Both the position numbers and the translations under genes were made by a program. From Rhodospirillaceae bacterium (GTDB lineage Bacteria > Pseudomonadota > Alphaproteobacteria > Rhodospirillales > Rhodospirillaceae), in contig JAQWQC010000006.1 of the NCBI GenBank assembly GCA_029245025.1, positions 558,001-622,000 on the forward strand: a stretch of DNA of 64,000 nt, in the 5' to 3' direction. This document shows, piece by piece, positions 19,030-26,859 of the stretch. Positions within the stretch are counted from its first letter, which is position 1; the number at the start of each line of letters is the position of its first letter. The notes below the pieces were generated by a model. That model was not told the origin of the DNA. It worked only from the letters and a program-made list of their open reading frames with translations, and made no database searches.

Positions 19030-19409
19030 GGGATGGGCTGAGGGTCGACAAGTGGCTTTGGTTTGCTCGTTTCTGTAAGACTAGATCACTCGCACGAAGT
19101 TTGTGTGCTGACGGTCGAGTAATGATCAACGGTAAAAAAATAGAGAAGCCCAACCGTCCGGTCAGAATAGGAGACCAAATCGTTATAACCATCGGTCCAG
19201 TCCGTCGCACCGTATCTGTCCACGCATTAGCTGTTCGTCGTGGTCCGGCATCGGAAGCGGTGCTCTTGTATGAAGAACCCTGTCCGCCAGAGAGGTTAGA
19301 TGGGGCGAAGAAGAAAGCGCCTCTTTACCGTCCGCCCGGAAGTGGTCGTCCGACAAAACGTGAGCGCCGGGCTTTAGAAAAATTTTTTCTACGCAATGAG
19401 TCTAGGTGA
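19026..19409 (+). CDS. S4-domain RNA-binding protein, HslR/Hsp15 family
   Basis: Hsp15-type proteins bind 50S subunits carrying stalled nascent chains and assist their recycling. The 127-aa protein has an N-terminal S4 domain (LRVDKWLWFARFCKTRSLA, then VMINGKKIEKPNRPV) and a basic C-terminal tail ending in RPTKRERRALEKF. The start is GTG 19026, overlapping the helicase TGA as GTGA, so the two are translationally coupled. The pairing suggests joint roles in RNA or ribosome rescue; this is inference from context. Confidence 0.88.
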   Translation: MRDGLRVDKWLWFARFCKTRSLARSLCADGRVMINGKKIEKPNRPVRIGDQIVITIGPVRRTVSVHALAVRRGPASEAVLLYEEPCPPERLDGAKKKAPLYRPPGSGRPTKRERRALEKFFLRNESR

Positions 19410-19468
19410 ACTGTTTATGTATGCACTAAGGCCCTTGATCCTGCGGCAACTAACCGGTACCTGAACCT

Positions 19469-19924
19469 ATGCTTGATGCTTTAAAATCATTTATCAGTGA
19501 CCCTCGCAAGATCAGTGAGGTGTCGCCTCAGGAACCAACGGTCCAATCAGCGGCTGCCGCCCTCCTTGTGGAGGCGGCGATGGCAGACGGCACGTTTGAT
19601 GAGCAGGAGCGTGCCCAGGTCAAAGATGTTTTGGTGCATCTGTTCTCTCTTCCCGAGGATAACCTTGATGGTATCATTACGGATGCGGAAGAGGCGGTCG
19701 CGAAGTCCAATCAGCTGTACGGTTTTGCTAGAACGGTTAGGGATAATTTGGATTACGACGGCCGCGTTGAGTTAATGCAAATGCTGTGGGAAGTTGTTTA
19801 TTCTGACGGTCAGCTTGACGACTTTGAGGCAAATCTAGTACGTCGCGTTAGTGGCTTATTGTATGTTACTGATCAAGATAGCGGTCGAGCCCGGAAAGCG
19901 GCGTTAGAGCAACTGGGGCTCTAA
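19469..19924 (+). CDS. TerB-like (tellurite-resistance B fold) protein
   Basis: This is a 151-aa, acidic, all-helical cytoplasmic protein with the TerB-like pattern: AAAALLVEAAMADGTFDEQE followed by a second helical repeat with MLWEVVYSDGQLDDFEANLV. The paired acidic turns DG.FD and DG.LD could bind a metal ion, as proposed for TerB folds. Its role outside tellurite clusters is unknown, and no other ter gene is nearby. It lies in the run helicase-S4-TerB-fdxA-carD, all on the plus strand. Confidence 0.8.
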   Translation: MLDALKSFISDPRKISEVSPQEPTVQSAAAALLVEAAMADGTFDEQERAQVKDVLVHLFSLPEDNLDGIITDAEEAVAKSNQLYGFARTVRDNLDYDGRVELMQMLWEVVYSDGQLDDFEANLVRRVSGLLYVTDQDSGRARKAALEQLGL

Positions 19925-19982
19925 CTTAGATAACCAAACTCAAGGATGAAATCCAAATGGGTTATGTGGAGAAAGATACGTA

Positions 19983-20318
19983 ATGACCTACGTCGTCACC
20001 GAAAACTGTATTAAGTGCAAATTTATGGATTGCGTCGAAGTCTGTCCCGTGGACTGCTTCTACGAAGGTGAGAATATGCTCGTTATCCACCCGGATGAAT
20101 GCATCGATTGTGGTGTATGTGAGCCAGAATGCCCGGCGGAGGCCATTCTTCCCGATTCGGAGGACTCCACACAAGATTGGGTAGAGTTGAACGCAGAATA
20201 CGCCGATAAGTGGCCGAATATCACTGCTAAGGGTGAAGCGCCTGCTGATGGCGAAGAGTGGAACGGAAAACCTGGCAAGAAAGAACAATTCAGCGCAAAC
20301 CCAGGCAACTCCGGCTGA
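19983..20318 (+). CDS. fdxA: 7Fe ferredoxin FdxA
   Basis: This small soluble electron carrier has one [3Fe-4S] and one [4Fe-4S] cluster. The 111-aa sequence has the ligand pattern of the Azotobacter ferredoxin I type: Cys 9, 17 and 50 for the 3Fe cluster and Cys 21, 40, 43 and 46 for the 4Fe cluster, plus an extra Cys 12 and 25. The C-terminal tail [11 protein letters not shown] is typical of alphaproteobacterial FdxA. It is a candidate electron acceptor for the KorAB enzyme at 33981-36915, but that link is inference. Confidence 0.95.
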   Translation: MTYVVTENCIKCKFMDCVEVCPVDCFYEGENMLVIHPDECIDCGVCEPECPAEAILPDSEDSTQDWVELNAEYADKWPNITAKGEAPADGEEWNGKPGKKEQFSANPGNSG

Positions 20319-20551
20319 TTTAAGACCAGCTTGGCGGGGACGCAGGCGCCAATATGGCGACTACTTTGGGCTGTCTTTTGCACCGCAAATTTGGTATAAG
20401 TACTTAATCTGCCAAACAAACTGGCGGATTATTTTTCGCATACCCAAACTTTTGTGCGCTGCAACAAATCAAAGAATACCAGGGCGCGCAAAACAGGTTC
20501 CCGTCCAATTGGGGCCTGAATGAGCGGATAGGGGGCTGTCGAAAAAGTAAC

Positions 20552-20614
20552 TGAAACCTCAAGGGCCGTCTGGCCCTTTATTCGTGAGGGCAACTGGGGG
20601 TTGCCGAGGTTTCA
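20552..20614 (+). promoter_or_regulatory. Candidate structured leader of carD (three-way junction)
   Basis: A perfect 9-bp closing stem (TGAAACCTC 20552-20560 with GAGGTTTCA 20606-20614) encloses two hairpins: AAGGGCC-gtct-GGCCCTT (20561-20578) and GGCAAC-tgggg-GTTGCC (20589-20605). Together they form a compact three-way junction ending 38 nt before the carD ATG. The first hairpin is followed by TATTCG, a poor terminator, so simple fdxA termination does not explain it. I recognise no known riboswitch class. The rest of the 334-bp fdxA-carD gap (20319-20551 and 20615-20652) shows no gene. Confidence 0.6.
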
Positions 20615-20652
20615 TAGGATATGGGCGCTAACTGGAATAAGAGAGCCAAATA

Positions 20653-21204
20653 ATGCCGAAAAAGACCAGTGCAGAAATAAAAGTAAAGAAACCTCGCGAA
20701 AAGGGCACACGCAAAGAGATGGTGTTCTCAACTGGAGATTTTGTCGTTTACCCAGCTCATGGTGTCGGAAAAGTAACCGATATTGAAAAACAGGTGATCG
20801 GCGGCCAAGAGATTGAACTGTTTGTCGTGAGTTTCGAGCGGGACCGTATGACCCTACGTGTACCTGTGGACAAGGTCGACAATTCCGGCCTAAGGAAGTT
20901 GTCCACCCGCAAAGTTATGGATCAGGCGCTAACAACCCTTAAGGGTCGTGCGCGGGTTAAACGAGCGATGTGGAGCCGGCGTGCACAGGAATACGAAGCC
21001 AAGATCAATTCTGGCGACCCTGTCTCCATTGCCGAAGTTGTGCGTGATTTGCATCGTGGTGACAGCCAACCGGAGCAGTCATACTCTGAGCGCCAAATTT
21101 ATGAGCAAGCGTTAGAGCGTCTCGCCCATGAAATGGCAGCAGTCGAAGAAATTAAACCTGAAATGGCGACCGCAAAATTGGAGAAGCTCTTGAGCGCGGC
21201 CTAA
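20653..21204 (+). CDS. carD: CarD-family transcriptional regulator
   Basis: CarD/CdnL proteins bind the RNA polymerase beta subunit and stabilise open promoter complexes, notably at rRNA promoters. The 183-aa protein has the N-terminal CarD/TRCF Tudor-like domain (FSTGDFVVYPAHGVGKVTDI then FERDRMTLRVPV) and the C-terminal helical DNA-contacting domain. The N-terminus is Lys-rich. It follows fdxA, as often in alphaproteobacteria, has an unusual structured leader, and is closed by an intrinsic terminator. Confidence 0.93.
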   Translation: MPKKTSAEIKVKKPREKGTRKEMVFSTGDFVVYPAHGVGKVTDIEKQVIGGQEIELFVVSFERDRMTLRVPVDKVDNSGLRKLSTRKVMDQALTTLKGRARVKRAMWSRRAQEYEAKINSGDPVSIAEVVRDLHRGDSQPEQSYSERQIYEQALERLAHEMAAVEEIKPEMATAKLEKLLSAA

Positions 21205-21229
21205 CACCCGCAATCTTTACAAGATCAGA

Positions 21230-21266
21230 GCGCCCTGGACGTAAGTCCGGGGCGTTTGCTTTTTTG
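21230..21266 (+). terminator. Intrinsic terminator of carD
   Basis: GCGCCCTGGAC (21230-21240) pairs with GTCCGGGGCGT (21245-21255), with two G-U wobbles, around a GTAA loop, and is followed by TTGCTTTTTTG. It lies 26 bp after the carD stop. The remaining 21267-21498 holds no convincing gene; a 68-codon minus-strand GTG ORF there has no ribosome-binding site. Confidence 0.85.
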
Positions 21267-21498
21267 AGAGTGCTTTAGGACGATTCCGCGTCGTCGAAAA
21301 TACTGAGAACGTCTCGAAAGTCGTAACGGTTGTTAATCCACCCAGCCCATGAAATGAAAGAGTACGTGCCTAGCCACCCGCCCTCTTTCGATGCAACAAG
21401 AGGTAAGCCTTGGCGCAACGTGTCATAGTATGCGACTCTCAAAATAGTGTGCCCGCATCCTAGACCGTTCAAACAGCTCACTGTAAGAATTTGGTCTT

Positions 21499-22134
21499 AT
21501 GATGTTGTCTTCATTAGATTCAGCCGACCTCGAGTCTGCGCTCGGCACTTTAGACAAAGCTTTGACGGTGCATTTTTTTGCCTACTCCGTCTTTCGCCGC
21601 ATCGCCGCTACCAAGAATAAGGCACCAGGCTTTCAGGTTGATCTTTACGCTGGGCATGATGACGCTGTTCAGCTGAGCGAAAGACTGGGCGTTCCCATTT
21701 ACGATTCCAGTCCTTCAAAGAGTTTTAGCTGGGACGGTGCTGGCGTAGCCAGCCAGACGGAGACAGCTGTGTTGCTTCATGAGTTTGCGCACTGGCAAAT
21801 TGCGCCACCGGAGCGGCGTGAGCTGGTTGATTTTGGCTTGGGCGCCGGACCCGAGACGGGGAAGAAAGAAGAGGCAAATTCTGCTTGCTGTGTTGATGCG
21901 GAGACTAAAGAACGTGAAGAAAATCTTGCGTCGTTGCTCGGCATCCTTTGGGAGGTTGAGCTGGGAGGTCCGGCCATTATTGCGTTCTGTGAGCAAAACT
22001 GGCTTGAACTCTATGATCGTCCCGGCGCGGCGGAACATTTTATTTCGGTTCTGAAAGAGCTCGCAGAACGAAGGTTGGTCGACGAAATGGGCAGGCCTTG
22101 TTTGTATCCTGAGGGGACAAAGCGAGCGCGCTAG
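21499..22134 (+). CDS. HExxH-motif protein, distantly like EF-P hydroxylase EpmC
   Basis: This 211-aa cytoplasmic protein has LLHEFAHWQIAPPERRELVD with His 94, Glu 95 and His 98. The run HE-x-x-HW-x-IA-x-x-x-RRELVDFG is close to the metal-site motif I recall from EpmC/YfcM, the enzyme that hydroxylates lysylated elongation factor P. The rest differs and no epmA, epmB or efp gene is nearby, so substrate and even enzyme class are uncertain; a zinc peptidase-like role is the alternative. It is a single gene with its own promoter region after the carD terminator. Confidence 0.6.
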   Translation: MMLSSLDSADLESALGTLDKALTVHFFAYSVFRRIAATKNKAPGFQVDLYAGHDDAVQLSERLGVPIYDSSPSKSFSWDGAGVASQTETAVLLHEFAHWQIAPPERRELVDFGLGAGPETGKKEEANSACCVDAETKEREENLASLLGILWEVELGGPAIIAFCEQNWLELYDRPGAAEHFISVLKELAERRLVDEMGRPCLYPEGTKRAR

Positions 22135-22221
22135 ATATCGAAGACCACCGGGCGCTTTTCATTAGCTGGCTCGGCAATTATGTCCCTGTTTGGGAATAAG
22201 TTATTGAATAAATATTAGGGG

Positions 22222-23742
22222 TTACTCAGCAAAACCTAGGGTCTCGAAGGATATGATGTTGTTGACCATGGTAAAGCCAGCAACATTTGGGCGTGTGCCC
22301 GCAAATTGCGATGTCTCAAACATATAGACGGCTGGATATTGATCCCGATACCAAGACATGATCTCACGTCGCATGTTGAGGGCCTTGTCGCTGTCCCATT
22401 CTGAAATGGCAGATCGAATCATCGGCATGATAGCTTCATCGCAATACCAAGGTTCCCGTCGCAAACAAGAGTGCAAGCGAAGTGCACGGAGACTATCTAA
22501 CGAGGGCCAAACGGGCCAATTCATAGAAAAGGCATCGACGTCCTCCGGCCAGGTGCCCTGGCCCAGATACCTTAGAAACTGCTGAATAGGGAGGGAGCGC
22601 AACTCCATGTTCACGCCGATGCTGGCAAATTCGTTTGCCACGACCTGCAGCACGGACGCACCAACACCAATGCCGCTGACTGTATAAGCCGCAAAGGAAA
22701 AACCGTTTTCGTATCCTGCTTCTTTTAGAAGCGCCCGGGCGCGATCAAGATCATGGTTGATGGGTGGTAAGTCAGGATTATACCCAAAAGCCACACGCGG
22801 CACCGGTTGATTGGCGGGTACCGTTGAGCTTTCCAGCAGTATTGCGCCCAACGCATCGCGGTTGATTGTCAAATTGAGCGCTTCCCGCACCCGCACATCT
22901 TGCAGCGGCGAGTCTGGCCGCTCATGCAAGATGAACGATAGGCCAGATGTTTCCGACGCAATCCAACTTTCGATGTTCAGACCGGCGGCTTCCAACGTTG
23001 CGCCATCTTCTGGGCCGAATTCAATGGCGACATCGATGCGATTTGATTGTAGCGCTTGGATGCGCGCAGATTTATCGGGAATGGCCAGGACTTCAAGTCT
23101 GCCGACTTTGGGTCGACGCCAAGAGGTGGGCACGGCAACCATTTTTGCTTCTGCTGGTCCCCAATTCTCAATGTGGAAAGGTCCTGTCCCCACAGGCTCG
23201 CGAGCGAAGCCTTCCCGTCCCAGCTTGTTCCATTGATCTGGTTCGACCATCGGGAGAATGGTGAGAGACTGCATAAGCAGCGGATCTGAATCTATTGTCG
23301 TAACGTCGAAGGTCAGGTCATCTATAGCCTCAGCGCCCACAAACCCAGGAAGTTCACGCCGCAAACTTTCAGGCAAAGAGTCTTCACTGGCCAAATAATT
23401 GAACGCAAATACAGCCGCTTCAGATGTGAGCGGCACGCCGTTGGAAAACGTCACGCTATCGCGAAGGGTCACACGCCAGGTGTTTTGATCTCTAGCTTCC
23501 CAAGATACAGCCAGCCATGGCTGCAATGCACCATTCTTATCTATGCGAGTCAGACCATCGAAAAGCGCGGGCGTGAAATAAATCGTAGGTGTGGCGCCAG
23601 ACCGAAACGGATTACCCAGCGACAGAGGAAGACTGGAAATGCCAAGCCGCATGACCAAGTCCGATGCTGTAGAGAAAGAGGCGGTATGAGTGATAACAGC
23701 GATCACAGCGCTCGACAGAATTCGTGTCAAATGATGGCGCAA
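22222..23742 (-). CDS. ABC-type solute-binding protein, family 5 (third of three paralogues)
   Basis: Family-5 binding proteins capture peptides, nickel-chelates, opines or glycosides in the periplasm. This 506-aa protein has a signal peptide (about 1-26) and family signatures such as ALFDGLTRIDKNGALQPWLA, EPVGTGPFHIENW and VREALNLTINRDAL. It shares with its two upstream paralogues a conserved C-x7-C pair (SCLRREPWYC). It follows the second paralogue by 38 bp. No permease or ATPase gene occurs in the window, so the partner transporter must be elsewhere or shared. Confidence 0.88.
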   Translation of the reverse strand: MRHHLTRILSSAVIAVITHTASFSTASDLVMRLGISSLPLSLGNPFRSGATPTIYFTPALFDGLTRIDKNGALQPWLAVSWEARDQNTWRVTLRDSVTFSNGVPLTSEAAVFAFNYLASEDSLPESLRRELPGFVGAEAIDDLTFDVTTIDSDPLLMQSLTILPMVEPDQWNKLGREGFAREPVGTGPFHIENWGPAEAKMVAVPTSWRRPKVGRLEVLAIPDKSARIQALQSNRIDVAIEFGPEDGATLEAAGLNIESWIASETSGLSFILHERPDSPLQDVRVREALNLTINRDALGAILLESSTVPANQPVPRVAFGYNPDLPPINHDLDRARALLKEAGYENGFSFAAYTVSGIGVGASVLQVVANEFASIGVNMELRSLPIQQFLRYLGQGTWPEDVDAFSMNWPVWPSLDSLRALRLHSCLRREPWYCDEAIMPMIRSAISEWDSDKALNMRREIMSWYRDQYPAVYMFETSQFAGTRPNVAGFTMVNNIISFETLGFAE

Positions 23743-23780
23743 AGCGATATCCCTCTACTCAGATGTCGTTGAGTGTCACT

Positions 23781-25274
23781 CTAACGTTGAATATCAAGAG
23801 TATCGTAACTGACGAATCCGTGCGCGTCTCTATAGCCGGTCACCCCGGCGGCGAGCCCGGTAAATCGCAACTCGGGCCATAGAAATATTGCTGCCGCATT
23901 GTCTCGGTATCGCGCCATGAGATGTTGTTTCAGTGCGATGCGTTTTTCAGGATTTTGCTCAGTCAATGCATTTTCAATCATCGCCGTGGCGCCGGTATCG
24001 CAATACCAAGGTGCGGGGCGGTCGCAGGAGTTGTTCCGTAGCGTACGAATTACATCGATGATCGGTTCCATTGTGTAGACCATGCCGAATGCTTTGCCGT
24101 GCCACTTACCCCGTTCGAAGTGATCAAATAAATGAGCAATAGTGACAGGTGCAATGATGAGCTCGACGCCGACCTCGCGAAGGGAGCGCGCGACCAACTG
24201 ATACATGGCGCTGTCAGATCCGTTGGCACCAATAACCGCTTCAGCTGTCAAGGCGAACCCGTTTTCGTATCCGGCGTCTTCAAGGAGGATGCGCGCGCGG
24301 TCCGGGTCGTAGGGAATGGGCTCGAGTGTTGGATTGTATCCCTCTGCCGCCGGTGTGGCCCCCTGGCTGGCTGGGACGGTTAAGCCACCGAGTAAACCCT
24401 CGATAATGGTTTCTCTGTCTATGGCCAGGTTTAAAGCTCGGCGGACACGGATGTCATCAAGCGGGCTTGGTCCTTCGGTTAGAACAAATGAAATTGTGCG
24501 CACCATCTCGCTACGCCAGCCGAGAAGTGTTCCGCCAACTCGTTCGATAGCGTCTTGATCATCGGGGCCCAACGCCAATGCAACGTCCAAGGAGCCGGAT
24601 GTGAGGCCTTGCACACGGGCTGTGGCATCAGGCACTGCCAGAATCTCCAAATGGTCGAGTTTTGGCGGGCGCCAGGACTCTGGGTTAGCCCTCAACAAGA
24701 TCCGGGTGGATTCAAAAGCATCGACTTTGAAGGGTCCTGTTCCAACCGGTCTTAAAGAAAATTCATCGCGGCCTAGCGCAGTCCAACTCTCCGGTTCAAC
24801 TATATGCAGCACTGGCAAGAAGCGCGGCAGTATGGGCACTGGAATATAGGTTTTGATTTTAACCGTGAAATCGTCAAGGGCGGTCGCACCCTTTAGAAAG
24901 GACATTTCCGTAGCTACGGCTTCTCCGGTCCCGCCTTGGCCGGTTAAATAGGTGACGGCATGGACAACGGCGTCCGCCGTAAAGGGGCGACCATTATGAA
25001 AAACAACGTCGTCGCGTAGACTGAGGACCCAGGTTAGAGGATCCTTCAGAGTCCAAGTTTTGGCCAACCAGGGCCGCACAATACCGTCTTTATCAATGCG
25101 TGTGAGACCGTCGAAGATCGCCGACAGGGAGTACAAACTCGGCATGGTCATGACGCGGTAGGGGTAGCCACGACCAGGGGGCAACTCATGAACCGCGAGC
25201 CGTAGGGTGCGTGCCTCGCCCGTTGAAATTCCGCAGCACAGGAGGACCGCAATGCAAGCGAGTGTGCGTATCAT
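23781..25274 (-). CDS. ABC-type solute-binding protein, family 5 (second of three paralogues)
   Basis: This is a 497-aa periplasmic binding protein from ATG 25274, which overlaps the preceding paralogue's stop as ATGA; a longer frame to 25391 is an overlap artefact without a signal peptide. The signal peptide is MIRTLACIAVLLCCGIS and onward, then SLSAIFDGLTRIDKDGIV, RPVGTGPFKVDAF and VRRALNLAIDRETI. The paired cysteines are in SCDRPAPWYC. Ligand unknown. Translational coupling with its neighbour suggests the paralogues are made together rather than replacing one another. Confidence 0.88.
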   Translation of the reverse strand: MIRTLACIAVLLCCGISTGEARTLRLAVHELPPGRGYPYRVMTMPSLYSLSAIFDGLTRIDKDGIVRPWLAKTWTLKDPLTWVLSLRDDVVFHNGRPFTADAVVHAVTYLTGQGGTGEAVATEMSFLKGATALDDFTVKIKTYIPVPILPRFLPVLHIVEPESWTALGRDEFSLRPVGTGPFKVDAFESTRILLRANPESWRPPKLDHLEILAVPDATARVQGLTSGSLDVALALGPDDQDAIERVGGTLLGWRSEMVRTISFVLTEGPSPLDDIRVRRALNLAIDRETIIEGLLGGLTVPASQGATPAAEGYNPTLEPIPYDPDRARILLEDAGYENGFALTAEAVIGANGSDSAMYQLVARSLREVGVELIIAPVTIAHLFDHFERGKWHGKAFGMVYTMEPIIDVIRTLRNNSCDRPAPWYCDTGATAMIENALTEQNPEKRIALKQHLMARYRDNAAAIFLWPELRFTGLAAGVTGYRDAHGFVSYDTLDIQR

Positions 25275-26767
25275 GGATCGATCAAACGGATGTCTTCGTA
25301 ACTGACGTACCCATGAACTTCGGAGAAGCCACGAACATTTCCGCGTGTGCCAGCAAACCGCACGATCTGATACAAAAAGAGAGCAACCCACTCTTCTCTA
25401 TAAAACCTCATGACGTCGTGACGTAATTTCAGACCGCGCTCGATATCAAATGTAACCAACGCCTCCTCAATGGCTGGCATAATGCGTTCGTCGCAATACC
25501 AGGGGTGAACCCAAAGGCACGAGTGATTGCGGAGAGGGCGTAACACGTCGACCGTGGGTTCAGCGGCAAAGGTTACGCCAAAGGCGTCGCCATCCCATCC
25601 GCCTTCCATCACACTACGAATGAGTTGGCTGACGGGAAACGTTCTGATCTCCATGGTCACGCCAATCGCCAACAAATCCTGGGCGACTTTTTGATACATG
25701 GCCGCATCGTTGGCGCCGGACCCGATGACGCCTTGAACAATAAAAGTAAAGCCGCCGGGGTACCCGGCTTCCGCTAACAAAGCGCGGGCTCGATCCACAT
25801 CAAATGGAATGGGAGGCAAGTCAGGGTCAAAACCATAGACCACTGAAGTGGCAGGCTGTGTGGGTAACTCTGGAATACCGGCGAGCAATCCGTCGACGAG
25901 GGCGCGACGATCGATAGCTATATTTAGAGCCTCACGAACTCGAACGTCGTCTAACGGATTGCCGCGCCCGTGATGAAAGTTGATCGCCCACATGGCCGCC
26001 GTGGGCCAACTCAACCCCTGGCCACCCGCGGCCGCAATCAGATCAGCTTCTTCGGGGCCAAGTCCCATCGCAATATCCATTTGACCGGCCAGAACAGCTT
26101 GAGTGCGGGCATAAGCCTCCGGTGCTGCGATTTTTTCCATGCGAGGGATGGTCGGTGTGCGCCAGGACGTCGGCACAGCATCGTACTCAATCTTGGTCGC
26201 GCTAAATTTAGTTGGGTGGTACGGCCCGGTACCGACTGGCTCTCTTGCGAACCCTTCAGGACCCAAGCGTTTCCATTGGCCTGGTTCGACCATGTGTAAC
26301 AGCGGCAGTGTACGAGGCAAATGCGGTGTCGGCAGGTGGGTGATGATTTCAACTGTATAGGGGTCAATGGCGTGTGATGTGCGAACAAATGAAAACTCGC
26401 GTGCTACTGCTTCCCGAACTGCGTCGTCGCTGGTTAAGTAATTCAACACCCCAACAACCGCGTCTGCTGTAAACGGGACCCCGTTAGAGAAAGTCACGTC
26501 ATCGCGAAGCGTAATGTGCCACGTAAGGTCGTCGATGGCGTTCCAATCAGTGGCCAACCAAGGTTGAAGGTTGCCGTTAATATCGATGCGCGTCAGCCCA
26601 TCAAAAGTTGCTGACCAGGTATAAATGTGCGGTGTGCCTGTGTTGCGATAGGGGTTGCCCAGTGTTGGTGGTAACGCCGTCGTACCAATGCGCAAGATTT
26701 CCTGGGCATTCGATTGAACGGAAAAGCACAGACTTAACAGGAAGGTATAAAAGACACGCCAAACCAT
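25271..26767 (-). CDS. ABC-type solute-binding protein, family 5 (first of three paralogues)
   Basis: This 498-aa periplasmic binding protein has a signal peptide ending at about residue 21 (SVQSNA). Family signatures are ATFDGLTRIDINGNLQPWLA, EPVGTGPYHPTKF and VREALNIAIDRRAL, and the conserved cysteine pair is in SCLWVHPWYC. It is first in the three-gene run and lies downstream of TonB receptor 1, separated from it by a strong terminator at 26801-26833. It may therefore have its own promoter within the terminator-gene gap or depend on readthrough. Confidence 0.9.
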   Translation of the reverse strand: MVWRVFYTFLLSLCFSVQSNAQEILRIGTTALPPTLGNPYRNTGTPHIYTWSATFDGLTRIDINGNLQPWLATDWNAIDDLTWHITLRDDVTFSNGVPFTADAVVGVLNYLTSDDAVREAVAREFSFVRTSHAIDPYTVEIITHLPTPHLPRTLPLLHMVEPGQWKRLGPEGFAREPVGTGPYHPTKFSATKIEYDAVPTSWRTPTIPRMEKIAAPEAYARTQAVLAGQMDIAMGLGPEEADLIAAAGGQGLSWPTAAMWAINFHHGRGNPLDDVRVREALNIAIDRRALVDGLLAGIPELPTQPATSVVYGFDPDLPPIPFDVDRARALLAEAGYPGGFTFIVQGVIGSGANDAAMYQKVAQDLLAIGVTMEIRTFPVSQLIRSVMEGGWDGDAFGVTFAAEPTVDVLRPLRNHSCLWVHPWYCDERIMPAIEEALVTFDIERGLKLRHDVMRFYREEWVALFLYQIVRFAGTRGNVRGFSEVHGYVSYEDIRLIDP

Positions 26768-26800
26768 ATCCTGAGGGTAGTGGGCGCATCCCGTCAGAGC

Positions 26801-26833
26801 AAAAGAAAACGCCCCGGCCGAAGCCGAGGCGTT
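26801..26833 (-). terminator. Intrinsic terminator after TonB-dependent receptor 1
   Basis: On the minus strand AACGCCTCGGC, a TTCG tetraloop and GCCGGGGCGTT form an 11-bp stem (one G-U pair), followed by TTCTTTT. It lies 27 bp after the receptor stop and ends 34 bp before the first solute-binding gene, separating the two transcriptionally. Confidence 0.9.
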
Positions 26834-26859
26834 CCCAAAACAGTTTATGTCGTCTCGTT

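Noticed and set aside
20561-20585. Simple fdxA terminator
   Set aside because: The hairpin has a weak T-tract and is nested inside a perfect outer stem, so the three-way junction explains it better.
21275-21481. 68-codon minus-strand ORF between the carD terminator and the HExxH gene
   Set aside because: GTG start, no ribosome-binding site, no family match; could be a gene remnant but cannot be supported.
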